Below are positions 35,189 to 43,068 of a stretch of DNA of 64,000 bases, one piece after another. The translations under genes were made by a program, and so were the position numbers. Below the pieces are notes generated by a model. That model saw nothing but the letters and a program-made list of their open reading frames with translations. It was not told where the DNA came from and searched no databases. This DNA is from CBDBND01 sp965262665 (GTDB taxonomy: Bacteria > Pseudomonadota > Alphaproteobacteria > Rhodospirillales > Rhodospirillaceae), in NCBI GenBank assembly GCA_965262665.1, contig CBDHFR010000003.1, forward strand, positions 434,001-498,000, given 5' to 3'. Numbering within the stretch: the first letter of the stretch is position 1; every line of letters begins with the position of its first letter.

Positions 35189-35623
35189 TCCGACGGCGCC
35201 CGGACGGAATCGGGAATGGGCACAGGACGTCTGATATCGGCAGCCGCTGTCGCATCGCAGTCTGTGGCTAACTCTGGAGGCTGAAGTGGCTTCAAGGAAC
35301 CGCCGGAATGTCTCGTGATCCTATTGGCCCTTCTGTTTACGTCATCCGCCGATAGTGAAATGGGCGTAGACAAAGAACAGACCAACGCGCCCGCATCGGG
35401 AAAGTCGGTTTCGCTGGTTGCGGGGGCCCGCAACCACCTTTACCGAACTTTTGTAGAGCTCAAATAACCTCAAGTCGCGGGCCGATACCGGCGTTACGTA
35501 CAGCGGTCTGAAGTGTGATTGTAAACCGGGGCTTTGATGGGGCGGAAACGTACGGTCATTGTGTTCCGATCCTGCTTCCGTTGGATCAAACCGTGGCAAA
35601 CCGAAACACGGCCAGCCCGTTGT
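35189..35623. other. Intergenic region with a perfect palindrome
   Basis: No convincing gene. At 35415-35436 the 10-bp arms TGGTTGCGGG / CCCGCAACCA flank GG, a perfect hairpin whose arm equals the last ten bases of the tRNA-fMet fragment at 44604-44613. Confidence 0.5.
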
Positions 35624-35887
35624 TCAGTGCATTAGGATTCTGCCGTCTACCGCACGGTACTCGGCGGGTTTAATGAGTCTGGCCTGGCACACGGTGACGG
35701 AGTGTAGGGGTCCATCAAGATTGTCGGTCCAAAAATCGAGAAATTTCGTCAGAACCGGAAATCCGGGGGCAATGTCGAGATGCTGCCAAACGAACTCCTG
35801 AAGCAGACCGGGGTGATCGGGGAGGTGATAGAGAATCTGGGCGGTGGTGAGACGATATCCGTCTAGCTGCTTCTCCATCGCGGTCAT
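35624..35887 (-). CDS. usg: Usg-family protein
   Basis: 87 residues: LDGYRLTTAQILYHLPDHPG, LLQEFVWQHLDIAPGFPVL, KFLDFWTDNLDGPLHSV and RLIKPAEYRAVDG. This is the small Usg family, named from a gene upstream of a trp operon and essentially restricted to Alphaproteobacteria; the biochemical role is unknown. Length fits the family. It is divergent from groES, with 262 bp between the starts. A good taxonomic marker for this window. Confidence 0.85.
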   Translation of the reverse strand: MTAMEKQLDGYRLTTAQILYHLPDHPGLLQEFVWQHLDIAPGFPVLTKFLDFWTDNLDGPLHSVTVCQARLIKPAEYRAVDGRILMH

Positions 35888-35974
35888 GTAACCTCTCCGG
35901 CGCTGTTGGCAGTCAACTTCCGAATCGTGCCAGAAGGCTTCCCATCAAATCAATAAGCCTTATGAATCAACGAT

Positions 35975-36001
35975 TTAGCAGCCAAACCCCAAGAGTGCTA
36001 A
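35975..36001. promoter_or_regulatory. CIRCE operator (degenerate left arm)
   Basis: TTAGCAGCC-N9-GAGTGCTAA: the right arm is perfect and the left arm differs from TTAGCACTC at the last three positions (GCC for CTC). The nine-base spacing is exact. This is the HrcA binding site upstream of groESL, 149 bp before the groES start. Confidence 0.8.
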
Positions 36002-36041
36002 CAGCCCGGGCTAGGCCGTTGAAAATATTTCCCTTTTCCCC

Positions 36042-36069
36042 CTTGACCCCACATGGAATCCCATTAAAT
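36042..36069 (+). promoter_or_regulatory. Heat-shock (sigma-32-like) promoter candidate
   Basis: CTTGACC at 36042-36048 and CCCATTAAAT at 36060-36069, 14 bases between CTTG and CCC. It resembles the sigma-32 pattern CTTGAA-N-CCCATNT. It lies downstream of CIRCE and 80 bp before groES. Confidence 0.5.
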
Positions 36070-36149
36070 GCCCCGGTGGCTGTCCTTACCGGGAGGCCAC
36101 ATCAATATCCTTAATATCCTTAGTCATTTGCGAAGAGGAATGACGCACC

Positions 36150-36473
36150 ATGCCAACAAAATTTCGACCCTTACACGATCGTGTACTCGTCCGCAGGCTC
36201 GATAGCGACGAACGCTCAGCCGGCGGCATCATCATCCCCGATACGGCCCAGGAAAAGCCGATGGAAGGCGAAGTCATCGCCACCGGGCCCGGTGCCCGCG
36301 CCGAAGACGGCTCCATCGCGCCGCTGGATGTCCAAGCCGGCGACATCATCCTGTTCGGCAAGTACTCGGGAACGGAAGTCAAAATTGACGGCGAAGATCT
36401 GCTCATCATGAAAGAGACAGACATTCTCGGCGTCATCGAAGTGAAGAAAAAAGCCGTTCGCAAGGCTGCCTAG
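36150..36473 (+). CDS. groES: Co-chaperonin GroES
   Basis: 107 residues: FRPLHDRVLVRRLDSDERS, GGIIIPDTAQEKPMEGEVIA and the C-terminal VIEVKKKAVRKAA. GGIIIPD is the mobile loop that binds GroEL. It forms the heptameric lid for GroEL-dependent folding in the cytosol. GAAGAGGAATG precedes the start. First gene of the groES-groL operon, 20 bp before groL, under CIRCE/heat-shock control. Confidence 0.97.
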   Translation: MPTKFRPLHDRVLVRRLDSDERSAGGIIIPDTAQEKPMEGEVIATGPGARAEDGSIAPLDVQAGDIILFGKYSGTEVKIDGEDLLIMKETDILGVIEVKKKAVRKAA

Positions 36474-36493
36474 AGAATATGGAGTAAATTGAG

Positions 36494-38137
36494 ATGGCTA
36501 AAGACATAAAATTTTCCACCGACGCCCGCAACCGTTTGCTGGCGGGTGTCGATATCTTGGCGGATGCCGTCAAGGTCACACTCGGGCCGAAAGGACGCAA
36601 TGTCGTTCTCGACAAGTCCTTTGGCGCCCCGCGCATCACCAAGGACGGCGTCACTGTGGCCAAGGAAATCGAGCTTAAGGACAAGTTCGAAAACATGGGC
36701 GCCCAGATGGTCAAGGAAGTGGCGTCCAAGACCAGCGACACCGCCGGTGACGGCACCACCACGGCAACGGTCCTGGCCCAGTCCATCGTCCGCGAAGGCG
36801 CCAAGGCCGTAGCAGCGGGAATGAATCCCATGGACCTCAAGCGCGGTATCGATCTTGCCGTCAATGCGGTTGTTGGCGATGTGCAGAAGCGGACCAAGAA
36901 GGTCAAGACCAACGACGAGATCGCCCAGGTCGGCACCATTTCCGCCAATGGCGAAGAAGAAATCGGTAACATCATTGCCGAGGCCATGGAAACCGTCGGT
37001 AACGAAGGTGTTATCACCGTCGAAGAAGCCAAGATCCTGGAGACCGAACTCGACGTGGTCGAAGGCATGCAGTTCGACCGTGGTTATACCTCGCCCTACT
37101 TCGTCACCAATGCGGAGAAGATGGTGGCGGAACTGGATGATCCGCACATTCTCATTCACGAGAAGAAGCTGTCCAACCTGCAGCCGCTGTTGCCGGTTCT
37201 GGAAGCGGTGGCGCAGTCCAGCCGTCCGTTGCTGATCATCGCCGAGGACATCGAAGGCGAAGCTCTCGCCACCCTGGTGGTCAACCGCCTGCGCGGTGGC
37301 CTCAAGGTTGCGGCCGTCAAGGCGCCGGGCTTCGGTGACCGCCGCAAGGCCATGTTGGAAGACATTGCCACACTGACCAAAGGCCAGGTGATCTCAGAAG
37401 ACGTCGGCATCAAGCTCGAGAATGTCACCTTGGATATGCTCGGTACGGCCAAGCACGTCACAGTCACCAAGGAAGAAACCACCATCGTCGATGGCGCCGG
37501 CAAGAAAGCCGACATTAACGGCCGGTGCGAGCAGATTCGCCGCCAGATCGAGGAGACGACATCGGACTATGACCGGGAAAAGCTTGAGGAGCGTCTGGCC
37601 AGGCTTGCCGGCGGCGTGGCTGTCATCCGTGTCGGTGGCGCCACGGAAGTCGAGGTCAAGGAGAAGAAAGACCGGGTCGACGACGCCCTCCAATCCACCC
37701 GCGCCGCTGTTGAAGAAGGCATCGTTGCTGGTGGCGGGGTCGCGTTACTCTATGCAAGCCGCGCCCTGAAGAACCTGGAAACCGACAACGACGACCAAAA
37801 AGTGGGTATCGACATTGTCCGCCGGGCTCTTGAAACGCCGGTGCGGCAAATCGCCGAAAACGCCGGCGTTGACGGTGCCGTCGTGGCCGGCAAGCTGCTC
37901 GATCAGAAGGACACCAACCATGGCTTTGATGCCCAGGCCGGTGAATACACCAGCCTGGTCCAGGCGGGCATCGTTGACCCTACCAAGGTCGTGCGCACAG
38001 CGCTGCAAGACGCCGCGTCCATAGCCGGTCTGTTGGTCACCACGGAAGTCATGGTGGCCGATAAGCCTGAACCCAAGGCTAACGCGCCAATGCCCGACAT
38101 GAGTGGCATGGGTGGCATGGGTGGCATGGGTATGTAG
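36494..38137 (+). CDS. groL: Chaperonin GroEL
   Basis: 547 residues, full length. It shows VTLGPKGRNVVLDKSFGAP, GDGTTTATVLAQSIVREG (ATP site), LLIIAEDIEGEALATLVVN, GGVAVIRVGGATEVEVKEKK and the GGM-rich C-terminal tail ending GMGGMGGMGM. The tetradecameric ATP-driven folding chamber in the cytosol. GGAGTAAATTGAG precedes the ATG. No damage is visible, in contrast to many neighbours, and codon use is strongly GC-ending. Confidence 0.98.
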   Translation: MAKDIKFSTDARNRLLAGVDILADAVKVTLGPKGRNVVLDKSFGAPRITKDGVTVAKEIELKDKFENMGAQMVKEVASKTSDTAGDGTTTATVLAQSIVREGAKAVAAGMNPMDLKRGIDLAVNAVVGDVQKRTKKVKTNDEIAQVGTISANGEEEIGNIIAEAMETVGNEGVITVEEAKILETELDVVEGMQFDRGYTSPYFVTNAEKMVAELDDPHILIHEKKLSNLQPLLPVLEAVAQSSRPLLIIAEDIEGEALATLVVNRLRGGLKVAAVKAPGFGDRRKAMLEDIATLTKGQVISEDVGIKLENVTLDMLGTAKHVTVTKEETTIVDGAGKKADINGRCEQIRRQIEETTSDYDREKLEERLARLAGGVAVIRVGGATEVEVKEKKDRVDDALQSTRAAVEEGIVAGGGVALLYASRALKNLETDNDDQKVGIDIVRRALETPVRQIAENAGVDGAVVAGKLLDQKDTNHGFDAQAGEYTSLVQAGIVDPTKVVRTALQDAASIAGLLVTTEVMVADKPEPKANAPMPDMSGMGGMGGMGM

Positions 38138-38161
38138 GCCACTAAGGCACACTAAAATTGG

Positions 38162-38190
38162 AAAGGGCCGCTCCACCGGGCGGCCCTTTC
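38162..38190 (+). terminator. Rho-independent terminator of groESL
   Basis: AAAGGGCCGC then CGGGCGGCCCTTTC: a GC-rich stem of eight to nine pairs with a six-base loop and a short T-run, 24 bp after the groL stop. Confidence 0.8.
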
Positions 38191-38237
38191 TCTGTGTGCC
38201 AAACATAACCGGCAGCTCGAAGGTGCATATCCTCTAA

Positions 38238-38301
38238 CTGGCAACACCTGGACGGCTTGCATCATGAAGATGGGCGGATAAGGTATTCGGGAGGGACTAC
38301 G
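38238..38301. repeat. Palindromic repeat, eroded copy
   Basis: The central block CTTGCATCATGAAGA and the right arm GGATAAGGTATTCGGGAGGG are recognisable. The left arm is degenerate. It lies between groL and the convergent solute-binding gene. Confidence 0.6.
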
Positions 38302-38345
38302 CATCTTGATGATCGGCCCTACCCGACTAGGTGACTCTTTTTAAA

Positions 38346-39914
38346 TCATTTATCGCTTTCGCGGATTTGATTGTAGCGGATGAACAAGCCTTCCGCTTCA
38401 AACCCCTCAAGACCAGCGCGCACGCCGTAATATTCCACCCTTTCAAACAGATAGAGCATGTAGGCCTGTTCGTGATAGCGGCGCATGATCTCTTGGGTTA
38501 GAGCTTTCCGCTGGGCGAGATCTGGCGCCGCCATGGCCTCTTCGATCAGTTGCAGGTCGCCGGCATCACAAAGCCATGGCGTTTTCCATAGGCAGCTATG
38601 TAGCCTTAGTCCCCTCAGGGCGTCCATCTGCGGCGCGACGGGAAAATCCATCATGAACCCCTGCCCCTTGAACTCACCCATGTGGATGGCGTTGAAATAT
38701 TGCGGTAGTGGAATGGTCTTGAGTTCCACTCGCACGCCGATGGCCCGCAGATCTTCCGCCGCCTTCTGGAAAATCGCCTCACCGTTGGGAATGGCAGTAC
38801 CGGTCACGACTTCGATGACCAAATCGAAGCCATCCGCGTAACCAGCTTCCGCCAGCAGAGTTCTTGCCCGCTCCGGATCGTAAGGATAAGGCTCAAGCTC
38901 TGGATCATAGCCGAACACACCGTCGGTCGCTGGTTGGGACGGAGCACGGGTGGTGTTGCCCAACAACGCAGCGATGTAAGCGTTCCGATCGATGGCGTAA
39001 TTCAACGCACGGCGGACCCGTACATCCATAAGCGGAGCGTTCTCAGGACCAAAGGCCGGATGCTCAGGGTTTAGGATGAGAGAAAACAAGATGATCCCGC
39101 CTCCCGGGAACCGGATCCACTGGTGTCCTGCGGCCTCCAGTTCCGCCATGAGATCGGGGATGGAGCCGAGAACTATATCCAGTCGCCCGCTGATAATCCC
39201 TTGGACCCGCTGATTACCCTCAGGCACGGCATAGATTTCCAATTTCTTGAAATGAGGCGGCCGCCAGGACTCCTCGAAGGCTTCCATGCGCACCACCGCC
39301 GGCTCCCAGGACACGGCCCTAAAGGGCCCGCTGCCGTGGGGATCGCGGGCGAAGGCCTCTCGGCCCAGCTTGCGCCAGTGGTCCGGCGCAACGATGCGCA
39401 GGCTTGCCGCCTCGTTGGGAAACATCACATTGGTCGCCTTAGTGGTGATCTCCACCGTGTAATCGTCGATAATCCGCGCTCCGGCGAGAGAGTTCAGCAT
39501 TTGGGCGACAGACCCGGTGGCCGCATCGGGTGTGAGCAGATAATTGACCGCATTAATGACCGCGTCGGCGGTGAAGTGTTCGCCGTTGGAGAACATCACG
39601 TCGTCACGCAATTTGAATTCCCAGGTGATCGGGCTAGTGGCCCGCCACGAGGTCGCCAGCCAGGGCTCCACAACGCCGCCCTGGCTAACAAAGGTAAGGC
39701 TGTCGAAGATCGCCGCCCAAGTGTAGATGGTTGGCGCATTCAAAGAGGCGTAAGGGTTGCCCAGCATGGCCGGCAGCCCCAGCACTCCGACGCGCAGGGT
39801 GTCTTGGGTCTTACCCGGCTCGAACCTTTGCGTGTTTGTGGTTTGCTCGTTACCGCAGGCTGACAGCCAGACGGCCAGAACAACGCAGGCCAAAAGCGGA
39901 CGAAAACAGCACAT
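38346..39914 (-). CDS. ABC transporter solute-binding lipoprotein, family 5
   Basis: 522 residues from the ATG at 39914, preferred over an upstream start at 40001 because it gives a proper lipoprotein signal: FRPLLACVVLAVWLSAC with the lipobox LSAC. SBP_bac_5 landmarks follow: PWLATSWRATSPITWEFKLR, FSNGEHFTADAV, DPHGSGPFRAVSWE, VRRALNYAIDRNAY and YDPERARTLLAEAGYADGF. Anchored to the inner membrane, it would deliver an unknown organic solute to an ABC permease, none of which is encoded nearby. It shares HSCxWxxxWxCD near the C-terminus with the proteins at 9256 and 63385. Intact. Confidence 0.88.
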   Translation of the reverse strand: MCCFRPLLACVVLAVWLSACGNEQTTNTQRFEPGKTQDTLRVGVLGLPAMLGNPYASLNAPTIYTWAAIFDSLTFVSQGGVVEPWLATSWRATSPITWEFKLRDDVMFSNGEHFTADAVINAVNYLLTPDAATGSVAQMLNSLAGARIIDDYTVEITTKATNVMFPNEAASLRIVAPDHWRKLGREAFARDPHGSGPFRAVSWEPAVVRMEAFEESWRPPHFKKLEIYAVPEGNQRVQGIISGRLDIVLGSIPDLMAELEAAGHQWIRFPGGGIILFSLILNPEHPAFGPENAPLMDVRVRRALNYAIDRNAYIAALLGNTTRAPSQPATDGVFGYDPELEPYPYDPERARTLLAEAGYADGFDLVIEVVTGTAIPNGEAIFQKAAEDLRAIGVRVELKTIPLPQYFNAIHMGEFKGQGFMMDFPVAPQMDALRGLRLHSCLWKTPWLCDAGDLQLIEEAMAAPDLAQRKALTQEIMRRYHEQAYMLYLFERVEYYGVRAGLEGFEAEGLFIRYNQIRESDK

Positions 39915-40031
39915 GCCTTCAGCATTCCCGCCACGGCAAAACAAAGCAAGGGAAAGGCGGAGGCGGTCTACGCTGCCAAGATGGAACAGATCGCGACACA
40001 TCTGTACCGTTCCGCTGTAACGGTCCCCTCT

Positions 40032-40062
40032 GAAAACCTCATCCGGTTGAAATGAACGTGGA
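40032..40062. repeat. Palindromic repeat, half copy
   Basis: CCCCTCTGAAAACCTCATCC is the left arm with two changes; the centre and right arm are absent. Another half copy begins 95 bp further on. Confidence 0.55.
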
Positions 40063-40131
40063 TCCTCTGTAATCTGTTTGGGATGTTAAAGTTCGTTGGA
40101 TTGTTCTTTTGGCATTGTTGACTTTGGTCAA

Positions 40132-40205
40132 GGGGTGTCCCTTCCGAAAACCTCATCCGCTGATCTTCATGATGCAAATCGTCCAGGTTTGGATGAAGGG
40201 TGGAT
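40132..40205. repeat. Palindromic repeat, partial copy in reverse
   Basis: CCCTTCCGAAAACCTCATCC is followed by CTTCATGATGCAAATCGTCC, which is the centre in reverse orientation relative to the copy at 38238. The far arm is reduced to GGATGAAGGG. Confidence 0.6.
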
Positions 40206-40221
40206 CCGGAAGCCCGCCCAC

Positions 40222-40764
40222 TTAGTCCCCGGGCGGACCGCCCGATGGGACCCAGCCCAATTGCTGGAACATGCCCAGCGCGTCTTCATTACCCCATCGT
40301 CCGTAAAACTTGCCGTTACGGAGGAGATAAGCATCGGTGCCGATGACGCGGAACGTCTTGCCCGTGGGCGGTCGACCGAAATAGGGGCCGGTATGGGTGC
40401 CGGTCACCACTGAGCGCACGATGACAAAATCGCCGGAGCAAAGGATCCATTCGTTTTCAACTTTGCGGGCGGGAAAGGCTTTGAGGAGAATTCCCTTGTA
40501 CTCGCGGATGGCATCGGGTCCCTGGGCCGCCCAGGGCGGGGCATTGTGGTTACGGTATTCGGGCGCAAAGAATTCGTCCACCAGGTCCAACCGGTTCTGG
40601 TTGACGATAAGATCCAGTTCCTCCTGATAGCGCCCCCAGTTGTCCTCGTGGCCGATGCAACTCGGATCCATTGCTGGGCTGGGTGCCGGTGCGTTGTCAG
40701 CAGCGCGAACGGCTCCTGTGACCACAAAGATCATGAGTGCGGCACCAAGGACTGTTGTTTTCAT
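40222..40764 (-). CDS. Exported SnoaL-like (ester cyclase-type) protein
   Basis: 180 residues from the ATG at 40764 (MKTTVLGAALMIFVVTGAVRAAD), a clear signal peptide; the longer frame to 40848 begins in a palindromic repeat. The body has YQEELDLIVNQNRLDLVDEF, FAPEYRNHNAPPWAAQGPDA, SVVTGTHTGPYFGRPPTGK and YGRWGNEDALGMFQQLGW, the SnoaL/NTF2-like fold of polyketide cyclases and ester cyclases with the usual HNA...G and WG..D positions. Exported versions have no fixed reaction. It is near but not clearly linked to other genes. Intact. Confidence 0.75.
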   Translation of the reverse strand: MKTTVLGAALMIFVVTGAVRAADNAPAPSPAMDPSCIGHEDNWGRYQEELDLIVNQNRLDLVDEFFAPEYRNHNAPPWAAQGPDAIREYKGILLKAFPARKVENEWILCSGDFVIVRSVVTGTHTGPYFGRPPTGKTFRVIGTDAYLLRNGKFYGRWGNEDALGMFQQLGWVPSGGPPGD

Positions 40765-40819
40765 GAAGCGTACCCATCCCTTTGGAAAACTTTGTCCGGT
40801 AAATTGGGGCATATAAACG

Positions 40820-40906
40820 CCAGTCCTTTCCGAAAACCTCATCCACACGGAGTTATAGAGGTTTCACACCCAGTTCAAACGGATCAGGTTTTTGCAAAGG
40901 ACAGGT
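40820..40906. repeat. Palindromic repeat, 87-bp copy
   Basis: Left arm CCAGTCCTTTCCGAAAACC, right arm GGATCAGGTTTTTGCAAAGG ending in ACAGGT. The centre is unrelated to that of the 84-bp copies, so arms rather than centre are conserved. It abuts the IstA fragment and truncates it. Confidence 0.65.
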
Positions 40907-41045
40907 ATCCCTGCGGAACCGCATGCTCCAGAATCTTCGCCACCGTCTTGCGGTCGATCCCAAACCGGCGCGCCGCCGCGCTCTTGCTCATCCCTTCAAC
41001 ATGGCACGCACGCCGCACCCGGCTGTATAAATCCACAGAATACAT
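40907..41045 (-). pseudogene. IS21-family IstA, N-terminal fragment
   Basis: MYSVDLYSRVRRACHVEGMS then KSAAARRFGIDRKTVAKILE and HAVPQGY. This is the IstA helix-turn-helix and the start of the core. It ends at the palindromic repeat. Confidence 0.75.
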
Positions 41046-41153
41046 CTCCCGCCCTCAGCTCATTCGCCTCGGGCACATGATTCGGACTCTTACTCCGCAA
41101 CGGTCAGTCCGTCCGACCGATTCCGCTGACCATTTTGTCTCCGGGATTCACAG

Positions 41154-41312
41154 TGCCTCGATCCACAACCATTTCAACCGCCGACGCCATCTCAACCGCC
41201 AGCAACATTTCAAATAAACTCGAGCCGCTGCCCTGGCCGAGTGGTGTCAACTTGCTGCCTGAAAGTCCTATTATGGGTTCATCTGCTCAGCGCCAGTTAG
41301 TCTGACAATGCC
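41154..41312 (+). mobile_element. IS6-family 3'-end fragment
   Basis: The last 50 transposase codons (degenerate) and the right terminal repeat ending TCTGACAATGCC. Downstream, KDDLEALGLMKVDVPAGT before a TGA at 41368-41370 looks like the tail of a gene cut by this element, not identifiable. Confidence 0.8.
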
Positions 41313-41475
41313 CAAGGACGATCTGGAGGCATTGGGTCTGATGAAGGTGGATGTGCCGGCCGGCACCTGATTGACCTGTGAATGCTCAACTTGCGATTAA
41401 TCGGCCATTGTCCCCTTGCTCCCTATGGGATTCTGTCTGACCCTGGCTTGACTGATCAAGGGGCCAGCGAGGGAA

Positions 41476-42333
41476 ATGAACGACAATCCAAGCAACCTTC
41501 CACGGCGAACGGTGCGCTTAAGTGGCGCAACGGCAGCGCTTTTACCACAGTTCAATCATAAGGCGTGGGCCGCCATCGATCGGGCAACCTTGAGTGACCC
41601 CGCTAATCGATTGGTCATCTATGCCCGCATCCGATCGAATGGGATCGATAGGCCCAAAGCCCTGTGGTGGATCTCTGGACTCATATACGCCAAGCAGTAT
41701 GGAGAGATGGCCAAGCCGTTGTTCCGTGTTGTCGGGGTGAGCTGGAACCGAATCATGGCACGACCCGACGGAGGAGTCTCTCAGGTTATGGAAGAGGCGG
41801 GGTATTTTGCCGACATCGAAACGGGGGCCATCATGGCCTCCTGGACCAACCCGATCACTGGCGCCCAAACCACGCCTGAACCTTACCGTATGACCGTTGC
41901 TCAGGGCATTACGCGTGATGGTGTGGTTGTCCGTCCGGATCCGTCCATACCCATGGACGTGTCCGGAGCCATCGGGCCGGTTGAGGTTTCTGGCGACGTA
42001 ATTTGGATCGAGGAAAACTTTTCCGCCCGCGTCACCCTGTTGAGTCCTTCCTTAGCGGGGCGAAAGGAAGAACGGGAAGAAGGCAAGTACCGTGTAGTCG
42101 ACAGCTTGGCGACGTTCCAAGCTCGTATCGACGATGTCCTACAGCCCGAGGGGACTTTTGTTCCCGCGACGCTGGCATACCAGGAAATCGATCCTTGGTT
42201 TCCCTGGTTGAATATGGGTGACGCGCCGGGACTGCAGATTTGGCAATTGAAGGGCCGCAAACTGGCGGATCCCGATGAAATTCCAAACCCGCTCAAAGAC
42301 CGCTTAATGTCAGATTATCCAGACCTGATTTGA
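41476..42333 (+). CDS. DUF1838-family protein
   Basis: 285 residues. YARIRSNGIDRPKALWWISG, MAKPLFRVVGVSWNRI, EEAGYFADIETGAIMASWTN and the central ESTERASE-like absence of motifs fit DUF1838, a family of about 260-300 residues, often exported, with unknown role, common in catabolic clusters of marine and soil proteobacteria. No signal peptide is evident here. GAGGGAAATGA is the ribosome binding site. It is followed immediately by an IS6 fragment, so former operon partners may be lost. Apparently intact. Confidence 0.6.
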   Translation: MNDNPSNLPRRTVRLSGATAALLPQFNHKAWAAIDRATLSDPANRLVIYARIRSNGIDRPKALWWISGLIYAKQYGEMAKPLFRVVGVSWNRIMARPDGGVSQVMEEAGYFADIETGAIMASWTNPITGAQTTPEPYRMTVAQGITRDGVVVRPDPSIPMDVSGAIGPVEVSGDVIWIEENFSARVTLLSPSLAGRKEEREEGKYRVVDSLATFQARIDDVLQPEGTFVPATLAYQEIDPWFPWLNMGDAPGLQIWQLKGRKLADPDEIPNPLKDRLMSDYPDLI

Positions 42334-42348
42334 AGGAAACACCATGTC

Positions 42349-42807
42349 GACATTGTCAGACTAACTGGCCCGGAGCAGAAGAAGCCATAATAGAGGACTC
42401 TCAGGCAGCAAGTTGACGCCATTCGGCCAAGGCGGTGGCTCGGGTTTGTTTGAAAGTATCGCGGCGGTTGAGATGGCGTTGGTGGTTGAAATGGTTGTAG
42501 ATCGAGGCATGGACGGAGGCGAACTTCTGCAGGGTCTTGATGTCTCTGAACCGAGCCATTGCCCCTTCCCGTCGTCGGAAGGGCCGATGTGAGTTTTCCG
42601 CTAGGTTGTTCAGCCAACGACCGCAGGTCTGGGCGGCCGCAGTGCCGATCACCTTCATCGCCGCCCGGTATGACTGTAGCCTATCTGTGACGATCGAAGC
42701 CGGCCGACCATAACGCTTCATCGTGCGTTTCAGGAACCTAAGTGTAGCTCCACGATCCCGCCGTTTCGTGGCATAGACCTCAAGCACTTCGCCTTCATGA
42801 TCGACAG
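42349..42807 (-). mobile_element. IS6-family element, copy F, 5' truncated
   Basis: The terminal repeat GACATTGTCAGACTAAC is at 42349 (second base changed). The transposase tail (42401-42807, LEVYATKRRDRG to AEWRQLAA) is in frame and carries the second Asp and the Glu of the DDE triad. The rest of the element is gone; AT-rich non-IS DNA begins at 42808. Confidence 0.85.
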
Positions 42808-43068
42808 CTAGCCCATTCTTGCTATTTGATGTCAGGACACGCTACCTAATTGATAACACGTCATAATTTAGCTATCTAAAATTCATCAAAAAAAACGATG
42901 TACAAATCCGTAATCAAACTGAAAGCGGATTGGTTACAACTCCAGCGCACCCAGGCGCACTTTTGTCGTATGCTTTCTCCGGCACCCCGTTTTTGGCCCC
43001 GACGGAGCACGCTCCCAGAACGCCTTTCGTGACCCACAAAAAGGGGCCCAGGCGGAGTGATGTAAGGA
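42808..43068. other. AT-rich end of a former island
   Basis: No gene seen. AT-rich and unlike the flanks, immediately downstream of the degenerate integrase gene. It contains the GTGATGTAAGGATCAG end of the integrase region and no recognisable attachment repeat. Confidence 0.4.

Noticed and set aside
36433..37159. Minus-strand frames opposite groL
   Set aside because: Antisense shadows of a highly conserved gene.
38098..38134. Short tandem repeat GGCATGGGT
   Set aside because: It encodes the ordinary Gly-Gly-Met tail of GroEL.
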